Shown: in pieces, positions 41,944 to 50,964 of the stretch | Layout of the letters: each line of letters opens with the position of its first letter | Numbering within the stretch: position 1 is the stretch's first letter | Assembly: GCA_049522195.1 (NCBI GenBank) | Contig: JBEKOB010000005.1 | Span: forward strand, 21,508-85,507 | Direction of reading: 5' to 3' | DNA length: 64,000 nt | From: UBA9647 sp049522195 | GTDB taxonomy: Bacteria > Bacteroidota > Ignavibacteria > UBA10030 | Position numbers and translations under genes: made by a program | Notes under the pieces: model-generated | Databases searched by the model: none | What the model saw: only the letters and a program-made list of their open reading frames with translations | Told to the model about the DNA's origin: nothing

Positions 41944-44432
41944 GAAACACGTCTGCCACATATCGCCGACGACCAGCAGGGGCCGGGGAAAAGACACCGA
42001 GACGAAAGACCGTTCTCGTGAAGGTGGAGCAAAAGAACCCAGTCGTGGATTATCGCGAAGCATTCCAGTCGGCATTTAGCAGGTCGTTCATTCCACTCCT
42101 GATCACAGATCGGTTTGGCCACTGCGTCGAGGCGAATGAAAGCGCTCTTAAGCTGCTCAATCGCAGGCGCAATGTCCTCCTCCGCAAAACACTCGACGCA
42201 ATCTTCACACTCCATGGAACAAGCACCGTCGGAGGTTTTCAGGCGCGGCTTTCTCACGGCGAGCCTTTGGACGCAGAAGTCGCATTCGAGCAAAAGGAGG
42301 GGAAGCTGCTGAGGCTCCGGCTAAGGGCTACGAATCTCGATGGCGGACTCCGACTGATTGGTCTCGCCCGCATTCACGAGCACTCATCCAAGGACCATCC
42401 GGCGGTGAAGCAACGTGGTACCACAGCGCTGCTTGATGAATTTTTCTCGCTTCCCTGGGGAGATGAGGATACAGACTATCATTCCCTTTTTCAGCATTCG
42501 CCGTACGGGATCGGCATCCTCCAGAATGACAGTATCGCTGTTGTTAATCCCACATTCTGCAAGCTTCTGGGCTATCGGTCAGGCCAGGACATTGTGGGAA
42601 AGGAAATCCGGGAGTTCCTCGATGACGGATCACGGATGTTCTTTTCACTTCTTCAGCATCGGGTTTTCAGGGGAGAGGCGATCCCTGTGCGCTTCGAGAC
42701 GCGGATGATCAGGCAGGGAGGATCCACGATTGACGTGGAGACTTCCTTCGACCTGATTTGGTACAGGGGGGCCCCGGGGTTGAACCTGACGATCAGTGAT
42801 ATCACTGATCGAAAAGAGCTTGAGAAGCGTCTCACCGACTCCGAAAGCCTTCTGCGGAACGTGATTAATTCAATGGTCGATGCGCTCGTGATCACAGACC
42901 TCCGGGGGAAGGTGCTGGATGTGAACGACGAGTTTCAACGGTTTACCGGGTTCACGCGTCGCGAGGCCTTCGCCGCTGAGATTCCGTATCCCTGGGTGCC
43001 GGAAGAGAGCCTGCGGTCGTTCATGAGCTGGCTGGAAAAGCTGCGCGAACATAACGTGCTGCGCGATTTTGACATCACGTGGTTGCGAAAAAGCGGAGAA
43101 CGGGTCGCAGTCAGCTTGAATACAACTTTGCTTCGGAACGCCACGGGTGATCCTGTCCTGATGGTCAACATTGCACGCGACATCAGCGAGCGCCAGGCAT
43201 CACGGGAGGAGTTGAGCCGGCAGCTCCAGAGATTGCAGGTGCTGTATGACTTGAGCAGTGCGTTGACCGAGACTTTGAATACGGAGGAGATCGCGCGAAC
43301 CACGTACCAGCAAATCGAAAAAGTTATCCCGGTCGACGGTTTCTTCATCGATCTCTACGATGAGGAGAGGAAGGAAATCAAACCTGTTTATGCCATTGAT
43401 ATCGTTAATGGCTTGAGGGAAGAGATTGCGGTCCCGCAGGGTCCCCACTCGCTCGAGAAATCGACCAGCGCAGCGAAAGTCATTTCCTTGCGAAAGCCTC
43501 TGCTTCAGTTGAGGAATCGAGGGGATGAGTCGTCGACCTCCTCCGAAGGAGAATCGGTGGCCGCCTCGCTTATGATGGTCCCCATGGTTTCGAAGCAAAA
43601 GACCATTGGAGTGCTCTCGGTGCATTCGTATGAACCGGAGATGTACTCGCACGAACATCTGACGCTTCTCCAGAGCATTGCACACCTGGCCGGCATCTCG
43701 ATTGAGAAGGCTCAGCTGTACCAGGAAACGATCCGGAAGTCACGTGAGATCGAGGCGCGCAACAAGGAGCTGGACGATTTCACATACGTAGTTTCGCATG
43801 ACCTCAAAGAGCCTCTGATCAGCGTCGAGGGGTATGCGAAGATGCTCTGGCATGAATACCAGCAGCAACTGGATGAAGGCGGCCGCGAGTATCTTCAGGC
43901 TGTTATGGACTCATGCCTTCATATGAAGCGGCTCATTGACGATCTTCTCCTCCTGTCGCGCATCAGCAAGCTAACAGAGAAGAGAACAAGGATCGAGTTG
44001 GCGCCGCTGATAACCGATGTCCTCGAGGAATTACGGTTCTCGATCCGTGAAGGGAAGGCGGAAATCATCGTGGAGGAAGGACTGGCAGACGTCGTCGCCG
44101 TGGACACGCATCTGCGGATCGTGTTCCGCAACTTGATCGCCAATGCCCTGAAATTCTGCGACAAGCCGGTGCCACGCATCGAAATCGGTTCGACAGTTTC
44201 GCCCGAGGCCACGACTCTCTTTGTACGGGATAATGGCATCGGAATTGAGCCGACGCATTTTGACAAGATATTCCTCATCTTTCAGCGTCTTCATCGAAAG
44301 GACGAGTATGAAGGGGTTGGTGCGGGGCTGACGATCGTCCGGAAGATCATTGAGTCGCTCGGTGGAAAGATCTGGGTGGAATCGACTGTCGGACAAGGAA
44401 CAACATTTTATTTTACAATACCAAGAGTATGA
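41940..44432 (+). CDS. PAS/GAF sensor histidine kinase
   Basis: The 830-residue cytoplasmic kinase has an N-terminal PAS-like region (about 35-140), two PAS domains (about 180-290 and 300-420, e.g. HSPYGIGILQNDSIAVVNPTF), a GAF domain (about 430-590) and a catalytic core of the phytochrome-kinase type. The phospho-acceptor is H620 in YVVSHDLKEPLISVEG; the ATP lid shows NLIANALKFCDKP, VRDNGIGIEP and GVGAGLTIVRKIIE. No membrane helix or chromophore Cys motif was seen. The start is GTG 41940 inside the aroF stop; a later GTG (42018) is possible. A single-domain receiver gene follows by ATGA overlap, its likely partner. Confidence 0.9.
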   Translation: MRNTSATYRRRPAGAGEKTPRRKTVLVKVEQKNPVVDYREAFQSAFSRSFIPLLITDRFGHCVEANESALKLLNRRRNVLLRKTLDAIFTLHGTSTVGGFQARLSHGEPLDAEVAFEQKEGKLLRLRLRATNLDGGLRLIGLARIHEHSSKDHPAVKQRGTTALLDEFFSLPWGDEDTDYHSLFQHSPYGIGILQNDSIAVVNPTFCKLLGYRSGQDIVGKEIREFLDDGSRMFFSLLQHRVFRGEAIPVRFETRMIRQGGSTIDVETSFDLIWYRGAPGLNLTISDITDRKELEKRLTDSESLLRNVINSMVDALVITDLRGKVLDVNDEFQRFTGFTRREAFAAEIPYPWVPEESLRSFMSWLEKLREHNVLRDFDITWLRKSGERVAVSLNTTLLRNATGDPVLMVNIARDISERQASREELSRQLQRLQVLYDLSSALTETLNTEEIARTTYQQIEKVIPVDGFFIDLYDEERKEIKPVYAIDIVNGLREEIAVPQGPHSLEKSTSAAKVISLRKPLLQLRNRGDESSTSSEGESVAASLMMVPMVSKQKTIGVLSVHSYEPEMYSHEHLTLLQSIAHLAGISIEKAQLYQETIRKSREIEARNKELDDFTYVVSHDLKEPLISVEGYAKMLWHEYQQQLDEGGREYLQAVMDSCLHMKRLIDDLLLLSRISKLTEKRTRIELAPLITDVLEELRFSIREGKAEIIVEEGLADVVAVDTHLRIVFRNLIANALKFCDKPVPRIEIGSTVSPEATTLFVRDNGIGIEPTHFDKIFLIFQRLHRKDEYEGVGAGLTIVRKIIESLGGKIWVESTVGQGTTFYFTIPRV

Positions 44433-44881
44433 GAGAACCGGTGGAGTTGACAGAAGGGCCGTTGAAAATTCTGCTGATCGATGACAACCGCGATCATGCA
44501 AAAATCCTGCAGTGGGCATTCAAGAAGAATGGCCGCCAGGATGAATTCACGTACTTTGAGGATGGCGGGATCGCCCTCGAGTATTTGAGAAAGCTTACTG
44601 CAGAACAGGCGGCAAAACCGGACATTATCTTTCTCGATTTGAACCTTCCCCGACTTGACGGGAGGGAAGTCCTCCGGTTGCTCAAGGAGGAAGAGACTAC
44701 CAAAGCAATCCCCGTTATTATCGTCAGCAGCTCAGAACGGGAAGAAGACGTCCGGAAGGCATACGAACTCGGGGCAAGCAGCTATGTTTCGAAATCTGCG
44801 ATCCTGAACGACGTAAATCCAATGTTCCAGTCAATGCAAGCATCCTGGTCGAAAGCAACGAGAAATCCAAACAAAATCTGA
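44429..44881 (+). CDS. Single-domain response regulator, Rcp1-like
   Basis: The 150-residue protein is a lone receiver domain. The acidic pair is D18-D19 in LLIDDNRDHAK, the phospho-acceptor is D70 in IIFLDLNLPRLDG, and VSSSEREEDV and SYVSKSAI carry the switch Ser and the conserved Lys. The sequence and length resemble Rcp1 receivers that work with phytochrome-like kinases. It overlaps the upstream kinase gene by ATGA and has no output domain, so it probably relays phosphate or acts by binding a partner. Confidence 0.93.
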   Translation: MREPVELTEGPLKILLIDDNRDHAKILQWAFKKNGRQDEFTYFEDGGIALEYLRKLTAEQAAKPDIIFLDLNLPRLDGREVLRLLKEEETTKAIPVIIVSSSEREEDVRKAYELGASSYVSKSAILNDVNPMFQSMQASWSKATRNPNKI

Positions 44882-44888
44882 GAGCTCT

Positions 44889-45566
44889 ATGGCTGCTAGA
44901 AAGCATATTAGCGTTCTGCTCGTCGAAGACAACGTCGACTTCGCCAAACTCGTGAAGATCTATCTGAGCCGGTTTGAAGACGCAGAGATTGAAGTCATCT
45001 GGAAAGAAAACGGAGCAGAGGGTATCGACGAAGCTGTTCGCAACCCGACTGTTGATGTTATACTCATGGATTACTTTCTTCCGGGGATGAACGGGCTCGA
45101 GATCACGCGTGCGCTGAAGGAGAAGGAGGTCGAAACACCGGTGATCTTCTTGACGGTAAACAAGGATATGGGTCTCGCCGTGGAAGTCATGAAGCTGGGT
45201 GTGCGTGACTACCTGGTCAAAGAGGAAATCAGCACTCCGATTCTGCCGAAGACGATCATGACTGTCGTAGAGAAGCGTAAGTTTCAGAAGGAAGTTGCTG
45301 AGCTGGAGATTCGCCAGAAACGACTCGAGGCCATGCAAGAGATGATCGTAGGGATTACGGGAGAGATCACGATACCGCTCCAGAATATGAAGGGGATTGT
45401 AGATGTGCTGATCAAGAACGGCAATTCCGAGAAAAGGGCGAAGTACCTTGCCATCATTCGTGAGAATGTCGAACGGATTGAATCGAAAATGGAAAAGCTG
45501 ATCAATCTGAAAGAAGACAAGACAGTTCAGTACATCAAAGACATCAAAATGATTGACCTATCCTGA
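44889..45566 (+). CDS. Receiver domain fused to a HisKA-like domain without the histidine
   Basis: The 225-residue protein has a complete N-terminal receiver (about 1-120; acidic pair E13-D14, phospho-acceptor D61 in ILMDYFLPG, T89, K111). After a helical linker comes a segment like a kinase dimerization helix: GITGEITIPLQNM (about 155-167) aligns with the usual xSHELRTPL pattern, but the phospho-accepting His is replaced by G158. No ATPase domain follows; the protein ends with a helix rich in Lys and Glu. It may be a dimerizing or scaffolding receiver that pairs with the upstream kinase. Eight bases separate it from the previous receiver gene. Confidence 0.82.
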   Translation: MAARKHISVLLVEDNVDFAKLVKIYLSRFEDAEIEVIWKENGAEGIDEAVRNPTVDVILMDYFLPGMNGLEITRALKEKEVETPVIFLTVNKDMGLAVEVMKLGVRDYLVKEEISTPILPKTIMTVVEKRKFQKEVAELEIRQKRLEAMQEMIVGITGEITIPLQNMKGIVDVLIKNGNSEKRAKYLAIIRENVERIESKMEKLINLKEDKTVQYIKDIKMIDLS

Positions 45567-45574
45567 GGTGACGT

Positions 45575-46030
45575 GTGGCTAATTTGGTCAAAGGCTTTCT
45601 CTCCAAGCAAGACCTGAAAGATATTGCGGATGCTATCGCTGAACAGGAGAAACGTACCTCGGGCGAGATCCGCGTGGCAGTCCGGCAGAAGCGATCGAGG
45701 AAAGAGCGATCGATGACGGTTGAGCAACTGGCTCGTCATGAGTTTGTCCATCTCGGCATGATGAAGACAAAAGAGAGGACCGGAATACTGATTTTTATTC
45801 TCCTGGAAGCGCGTGAGTTCTTCATCCTCGCGGATGAGCACATTAACCAGAAGGTGGTGCCTGACACCTGGCGCTCAGTCGCGCAGACAATGGCCGGATC
45901 CTTCGCGAAAAAGGAATACCGTCAGGGATTGCTGGATGCTGTCCGCAGTGTCGCTGATCACCTGGCGCAGCATTTTCCAGCTCGTCCGGGAGACAAGAAC
46001 GAGCTACCGAACACAGTAGACCTTTCCTAG
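45575..46030 (+). CDS. TPM-domain protein without membrane segment
   Basis: The 151-residue protein consists mainly of a TPM domain: FLSKQDLKDIADAIAEQEKRTSGEIRVAV at the start, HLGMMKTKERTGILIFILLEAREFFILADEHIN in the middle and VAQTMAGSFAKKEYRQGLLDAVRSVADHL near the end. It lacks the signal peptide and helix of the TPM protein at 40126. Such a short TPM protein often follows lemA and the larger TPM gene directly; here 4.7 kb of aroF and signalling genes lies between. The start is GTG 45575, preceded by GAGGTG. Its activity is unknown. Confidence 0.85.
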   Translation: MANLVKGFLSKQDLKDIADAIAEQEKRTSGEIRVAVRQKRSRKERSMTVEQLARHEFVHLGMMKTKERTGILIFILLEAREFFILADEHINQKVVPDTWRSVAQTMAGSFAKKEYRQGLLDAVRSVADHLAQHFPARPGDKNELPNTVDLS

Positions 46031-46087
46031 GCCGGAACTTCCGGGGTCACGCGTTGTTTGTAAATGTGAATATTGACATTGCCCTTT

Positions 46088-46963
46088 ATGAAATTCAAGT
46101 TAGCCGTCGCACAAGTCGACGCTGCCGTCGGAAACATAGAACGTAATCTCAGCCATCATCTCGAAGTTGTCGAAAAGGCAAAGCTCGGGGGAGCTCAGCT
46201 GGTGGTTTTTCCGGAGCTCAGCCTCACCGGCTATACGCTGCGTGATCTCGCGTGGGAGATCGCACTGAATCCTTTCACGGATCCTCGCCTGTCTGCTCTC
46301 AAGGAGGCAAGCAAGTCGGTAACGATCGTCTTCGGTCTTGTGGAGAGTGCGGAAAACCATGGGGTTTACAACTCCGCTGTCTTCCTGGAAGATGGTTTGG
46401 TGAAGCACATACATAGGAAAATCTATCCTCCGACGTATGGAATGTTCGAAGAGGGACGCTACTTCAGTAAGGGTAGAGAAGTTGCTGCGTTCGATTCAAA
46501 GCACGGACGGTTTGGTCTTCTCGTGTGTGAGGATCTCTGGCACATGTCCCTGCCGTATCTGCTTGCACTGGATGGCGCGGAGGTCATTTTTTCGCTTACT
46601 GCAAGCCCTTCACGGATTGCCCCTGGAAGCTCCGACATGGACGCCGCGCGCGTGAATCACGAGCAACACCGTGCATACGCGAGGCTTTTGAGCTCATATC
46701 TAGTTTTTTCCAATCGCGTAGGCTATGAGGACGGCGTCAACTTTTGGGGCGGATCAGCTGTGATCAATCCTGGCGGAGTTATGGTCTCCACAGCAAAGCT
46801 CTTTGAACAGGACCTGATCTCTGCAGAAATCGATTCCCTTGAAGTTCAGCGGGCTCGTCGGTTTTCGCGCCACTTCCTTGATGAAGATCCCTCGTTGGTC
46901 GAACAATCACTCAAGCGCATCCGCTCGACGAACGGCATGCGCTCCTCTGAAAAACCCTCTTGA
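46088..46963 (+). CDS. Nitrilase-superfamily amidohydrolase
   Basis: The 291-residue cytoplasmic enzyme has the catalytic triad of the carbon-nitrogen hydrolases: E43 in FPELSLTGY, K111 in HRKIYPPTYG and C147 in LLVCEDLWH. The VCEDLWH form and the fold are like the glutaminase domain of NAD synthetase, but the synthetase part is absent. It could be an amidase acting on a small omega-amide or a separate glutaminase partner. I start it at ATG 46088 rather than at the in-frame ATG five codons upstream because the beta strand KFKLAVAQVDAAVGN then sits normally. Confidence 0.88.
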   Translation: MKFKLAVAQVDAAVGNIERNLSHHLEVVEKAKLGGAQLVVFPELSLTGYTLRDLAWEIALNPFTDPRLSALKEASKSVTIVFGLVESAENHGVYNSAVFLEDGLVKHIHRKIYPPTYGMFEEGRYFSKGREVAAFDSKHGRFGLLVCEDLWHMSLPYLLALDGAEVIFSLTASPSRIAPGSSDMDAARVNHEQHRAYARLLSSYLVFSNRVGYEDGVNFWGGSAVINPGGVMVSTAKLFEQDLISAEIDSLEVQRARRFSRHFLDEDPSLVEQSLKRIRSTNGMRSSEKPS

Positions 46964-47049
46964 GACTATTGCTACCGCGTTTTCCCTGGAGATGAGGTCG
47001 AATCCTGCATTTGAGGACCCTCCGGACTGTACACAAGCCTTGAAATTCA

Positions 47050-47078
47050 TTGAATCTGCTTGGTTTTTTTCATAAATT
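47050..47078 (+). promoter_or_regulatory. Candidate sigma-70 promoter before htpX
   Basis: TTGAAT (47050-47055) and TAAATT (47073-47078) are 17 bases apart, giving a start about 43 bases before the ATG at 47128. Confidence 0.5.
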
Positions 47079-47127
47079 ACTTTGACATAGGGAAAGAACC
47101 GCTTTTGATTGGGAAGGAGAGATTTGT

Positions 47128-47982
47128 ATGGGTACCGTGAAGACCGTCGGCTTGATGGTCCTGATGATGGCATTGATGATGCTTGTGGGTCAGTGGCTTG
47201 GCCAGGAACAGGGGCTTGTGCTGGCTTTTGCATTTTCATTATTGATGAACTTTGGGATGTACTGGTTTTCAGACAAGATCGTCCTGATGAGTTATGGAGC
47301 AAAGGAGGTAAGTGAGCAGGATGCGCCGAGGCTCTATGCGATCGTCCGAAAGCTCGCAACGCAGGCCCAGCTTCCGATGCCAAAGGTCTACATTATCCCT
47401 GGAGACTCGCCAAATGCTTTTGCGACTGGTAGGAATCCTGAGCATGCAGCGGTGGCTGCGACGGAAGGAATTCTGAGTTTGCTCAGTGAGGATGAGCTCG
47501 AAGGTGTTATAGGTCACGAGTTGGCACACGTGAAGCACCGCGATATCCTCACCGGAACGATTGTCGCTGCAATGGCAGGCGCAATTATGTTCATGTCGAG
47601 AATGGCAATGTTCGCTTCGATATTTGGTGGCGGAAGCAGAGATCGTGATAACTCAAATCCGCTGGGAGAGATTCTTCTTCTGGTCCTCGCGCCGGTCGCT
47701 GCCATGCTGATACAGTTTGCCATCTCTCGTTCGCGTGAATTCGCCGCGGATGAGGGGGGTGCGCAGATTAGTGGCCGACCTCTCAGTCTTGCGAATGCTC
47801 TCAAGAAGCTGGAGAGCGGTACAGAACGGATTCCTATGGAGAATGCCGGCACCGCAACAGCGCATATGTTTATCGTCAATCCGCTTCGGGGAGGTGGAAT
47901 GGCGAAGCTGTTTTCCACACATCCCCCCACTGAGGAACGCATTGCGCGGCTTGAGGAAATGGCGATGGGAGGAATCCACTAG
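47128..47982 (+). CDS. htpX: Membrane zinc protease HtpX
   Basis: HtpX is an inner-membrane M48 metalloprotease that removes misfolded membrane proteins. The 284-residue protein has two N-terminal helices (about 5-22 and 30-50), the zinc motif HELAH at about residues 130-134, two more helices (about 145-165 and 180-200) and the downstream glutamate ligand in SREFAADEGGAQISG. FSTHPPTEERIARLE is the conserved C-terminus. GGAGAG precedes the ATG. It stands 15-25 bases before the glutamate dehydrogenase gene on the same strand. Confidence 0.95.
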   Translation: MGTVKTVGLMVLMMALMMLVGQWLGQEQGLVLAFAFSLLMNFGMYWFSDKIVLMSYGAKEVSEQDAPRLYAIVRKLATQAQLPMPKVYIIPGDSPNAFATGRNPEHAAVAATEGILSLLSEDELEGVIGHELAHVKHRDILTGTIVAAMAGAIMFMSRMAMFASIFGGGSRDRDNSNPLGEILLLVLAPVAAMLIQFAISRSREFAADEGGAQISGRPLSLANALKKLESGTERIPMENAGTATAHMFIVNPLRGGGMAKLFSTHPPTEERIARLEEMAMGGIH

Positions 47983-48008
47983 GTGTCGACGAGGGGATGG
48001 AGGACGAG

Positions 48009-49301
48009 ATGAGACAGCAGCAGCCTTACACATATCAGGAACCGGCTCCGCTTCTAAGCAAGGAGAACCCCTTTGAGTCGATGATGCAACGATTCGACGT
48101 CGCTGCACATCTTCTGAATCTTGAACCCGGTGTCTATGAGTATCTGAAGAGGCCTGTCAGGCAGGTTATCGTCTCCATTCCCATAGCGATGGATTCGGGT
48201 GAAGTCGCAGTTTTTGAGGGCTATCGCGTCATACACAACGATATCCTTGGTCCCTCCAAAGGAGGTCTCAGATATTCTCCTGATGTGACGTTGGATGAGG
48301 TCAAGGCCCTTGCCGCCTGGATGACGTGGAAATGTGCAGTCTTGAACATTCCCTTCGGTGGTGCGAAGGGGGGTGTGCGATGCGATCCGTCGAAGTTGAG
48401 TCCGCTCGTCCTGGAAAAGATTACGCGTCGGTACACTTCCAACCTCATCGATGTGTTTGGCCCGGATCGCGATGTTCCTGCTCCCGATATGAACACGAAC
48501 GAGCAGGTGATGGCGTGGATCATGGATACCTACAGTATGCACATGCGGAAAACGGAACCCGCTGTTGTGACGGGCAAGCCGCTGCTACTGGGAGGTTCAT
48601 TGGGGAGAAGGGAAGCGACGGGGAGAGGTTGCATGATCGTCACGACCAAAGCACTCCGGAAGCTCGGCTTGAAGCCGAAGGACACGACGGTCGTCGTACA
48701 AGGTTTTGGAAACGTTGGATCCGTGACAGCGCAGCTGCTCCGTGAGCAAGGGTGCAAGATTATCGGCATCGGAGACATCAGCGGAGCATTCTACAACAAG
48801 AAGGGGATTGACATCGAGAAGGCGTTGGCTTGGGTGCAAAACAACCGGACGCTTGCCGGTTTTCCCGGCGCTGAAACGATGAACGCCAATGAGCTGCTCG
48901 AACTCGAGTGTGATGTTCTTGTCCCGGCTGCGAAGGAAGACCAGATTACCCATCTCAACGCACCGAAGATCAAGGCGAAAATCATCTGCGAAGGAGCCAA
49001 CGGACCGACGGCTGCGCACGCTGATCCGATCCTTCAGGAGAAGGGGATTCTGGTTATTCCCGACATATTGGCGAACGCCGGGGGTGTGACGGTGTCGTAC
49101 TTCGAATGGGTGCAAGATCGCGTCGGATTCTTCTGGACGCTTGATCGTGTGAATAGCAGGCTTGAAAGAATGATGGAAGATGCTTTTGATGCGGTGTATG
49201 AAACCGCTGAACGATATAATGTGACCCTACGGATTGGAGCATATATCCTCGCAATCGACAAGGTTGCCCGTACACTGAAATTGCGCGGAATCTACGCTTG
49301 A
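48009..49301 (+). CDS. Glutamate dehydrogenase (Glu/Leu/Phe/Val family)
   Basis: The 430-residue enzyme interconverts glutamate and 2-oxoglutarate plus ammonia. Motifs are complete: YRVIHNDILGPSKGGLRYSP, the catalytic lysine in PFGGAKGGVRCDP, APDMNTNEQVMAW, the NAD(P) loop VQGFGNVGSVTAQLL and PAAKEDQITHLNA. The length suits the small hexameric (GDH-II) type. GGAGG just before ATG 48009 favours that start over ATG 47997. Cofactor preference cannot be read safely. A secreted protein of unknown function follows. Confidence 0.93.
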   Translation: MRQQQPYTYQEPAPLLSKENPFESMMQRFDVAAHLLNLEPGVYEYLKRPVRQVIVSIPIAMDSGEVAVFEGYRVIHNDILGPSKGGLRYSPDVTLDEVKALAAWMTWKCAVLNIPFGGAKGGVRCDPSKLSPLVLEKITRRYTSNLIDVFGPDRDVPAPDMNTNEQVMAWIMDTYSMHMRKTEPAVVTGKPLLLGGSLGRREATGRGCMIVTTKALRKLGLKPKDTTVVVQGFGNVGSVTAQLLREQGCKIIGIGDISGAFYNKKGIDIEKALAWVQNNRTLAGFPGAETMNANELLELECDVLVPAAKEDQITHLNAPKIKAKIICEGANGPTAAHADPILQEKGILVIPDILANAGGVTVSYFEWVQDRVGFFWTLDRVNSRLERMMEDAFDAVYETAERYNVTLRIGAYILAIDKVARTLKLRGIYA

Positions 49302-49306
49302 CCTCG

Positions 49307-49912
49307 ATGATCTCCCAGCGAATCGCACGGATAGTCCGCTTTGCGGGCCTGGTGGTTCTGACCTTCCTCACCGGCCTTCAGGCACAAACAGTGGGAATGA
49401 GCGCAGCTTTGGTGTTGCGATCACAGGCGGCGAGCATCGCTGATGAGAGCTTCAAGAAGATGAGCCCCTCCATCAGTGGAGTGGACAATGTGGGGATCCT
49501 CGTGACGGGGGGAACGGCGCGGGCGCTCGTCGAGAATGCGTTTCTCGACCTCCTCGGACGCAAGGGGATTCGCGTCTCCCTGCAGAGCTCCCCCTCCAGC
49601 TTGAAACAGTCCATACAGTTAAATGTGTTGGATCAAAGTGTTCGCTACGCAGGTCTGGCGAACGGTGAATATCGGCGTGAGATTCAGACTGCCATCGAGG
49701 CCCGGCACACGTCTAATGATACGGCCATGGCGGAATACCTGGGGCTCTTCAAGCGGCAGGATGTTGACACGGTGGCATTTCGGGAAGATGCAGGAATGGT
49801 CTCGGATGTTCACGATGGAGAGCGCACGCTTTTTGACAAGTTACTTGGACCGATACTGATGATCGGCGGAGCGTTTCTGATCGTCTACTTGTTCTTTACG
49901 GTGAGGAACTGA
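49307..49912 (+). CDS. Unknown membrane-anchored protein
   Basis: I do not recognise this 201-residue protein. The N-terminus is a signal peptide or membrane helix (about residues 8-27, LVVLTFLTGLQAQ), and the C-terminus is a strong membrane helix (LLGPILMIGGAFLIVYLFF). The outer part between them (about 30-175) is a mix of helix and strand with no known catalytic motif. ATG 49307 lies five bases after the glutamate dehydrogenase stop; an overlapping TTG at 49298 is less likely. It is followed by a CapA-like gene after two bases and then bamD, so an envelope role is probable. Confidence 0.68.
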   Translation: MISQRIARIVRFAGLVVLTFLTGLQAQTVGMSAALVLRSQAASIADESFKKMSPSISGVDNVGILVTGGTARALVENAFLDLLGRKGIRVSLQSSPSSLKQSIQLNVLDQSVRYAGLANGEYRREIQTAIEARHTSNDTAMAEYLGLFKRQDVDTVAFREDAGMVSDVHDGERTLFDKLLGPILMIGGAFLIVYLFFTVRN

Positions 49913-49914
49913 CA

Positions 49915-50955
49915 TTGAGAGTACGGTACATTCTTGCCGTACTGACAATGTTCAATTGCGGCGCCCTGATGGGTCAGCCGTCGCAGTCCGATCGGGCGAT
50001 TTCTCTTCTCCTGTTCGGAGATGTCAACCTCGGTCGTATGGTCGGGCAGGAGTTGGTTCACGGCGACATCGGTTATCCATTTCGGTATGTGAGCAGCACG
50101 CTCTCGAAAGGAGATGTAGTCTTCGTGAATCTCGAGAGCCAGCTCTCAGATCAGGACGGCGAGACGCAACACCCGAAGTACAATCTCATTTTCACAGGGC
50201 CTCCGTCCGGGGCGGAGTCGCTCAGGGAGGCGAACGTTTCCGTAGTTTCGACAGCGAACAATCATGCATTTGACTACGGAATGAGGGCTCTGCGCGAGAC
50301 GATCGTTCATCTCCAGGGATCCGGAGTAAGGGTCGTCGGGACGTCGTTCGACTCAGTGGCAGGTTCAATCCCGGTAATTGTGGAACGGGAGGGGATACGC
50401 ATAGGATTTCTCGCCTATGCTCAGTTCGTGAATCTCAAGGGTCCTTGGGCAGGACACATAGCATTGTATGACAGCATGCAGTGCGGGCGCGATATCGGGG
50501 AGTTGCGTTCCAAGGTTGACCTGATAGTCGTGAGCTATCACGGAGGAGTAGAATACACCGACAGCCCGTCGCCGAGGCTCCGCCGGGATTTACAGCTGCT
50601 CATCGACGCTGGGGCAGACCTGGTTGTGGGACATCATCCTCACTATGTGCAGGGAATTGAGGCATATCACGGGAAGCTCATCTTCTATTCCCTGGGCAAT
50701 TTTGTTTTCTACCAGCCACAACGTGAGTTGGCCACGTTTGGGCTGGGAGCGGATCTAGCGCTTACTCGCTGTTCCGGAAAAGTCCAAGTGGACCGTGCAC
50801 GCCTTCTTGCGATACGCGCAGGGCTGCAACCGGCGTTCACACTCACCAAGCCGGAGGAAGATTCCTTCTTCCTGCGACTGAAGAAATTATCGCCAGCGTT
50901 CATCGAACAGGCTGATGGAGCCTGGTTCGTTAACCTTCAACATACCCAAGACTGA
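49915..50955 (+). CDS. CapA-family (PGA_cap) exported metallophosphatase-like protein
   Basis: The 346-residue protein begins with a signal peptide and has the CapA fold: LLLFGDVNLGRMVGQEL, FVNLESQLSD, VVSTANNHAFDYGMRALRET, SYHGGVEYTDSPSP, VVGHHPHYVQGIE and FYSLGNFVF. These His, Asp and Asn residues are the metal ligands of a calcineurin-like domain. Members help make or anchor poly-gamma-glutamate in Bacillus, but most are of unknown role in other bacteria. The start is a TTG (49915), with the upstream gene ending two bases before. bamD follows nine bases after. Confidence 0.87.
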   Translation: MRVRYILAVLTMFNCGALMGQPSQSDRAISLLLFGDVNLGRMVGQELVHGDIGYPFRYVSSTLSKGDVVFVNLESQLSDQDGETQHPKYNLIFTGPPSGAESLREANVSVVSTANNHAFDYGMRALRETIVHLQGSGVRVVGTSFDSVAGSIPVIVEREGIRIGFLAYAQFVNLKGPWAGHIALYDSMQCGRDIGELRSKVDLIVVSYHGGVEYTDSPSPRLRRDLQLLIDAGADLVVGHHPHYVQGIEAYHGKLIFYSLGNFVFYQPQRELATFGLGADLALTRCSGKVQVDRARLLAIRAGLQPAFTLTKPEEDSFFLRLKKLSPAFIEQADGAWFVNLQHTQD

Positions 50956-50964
50956 ACAAATACT

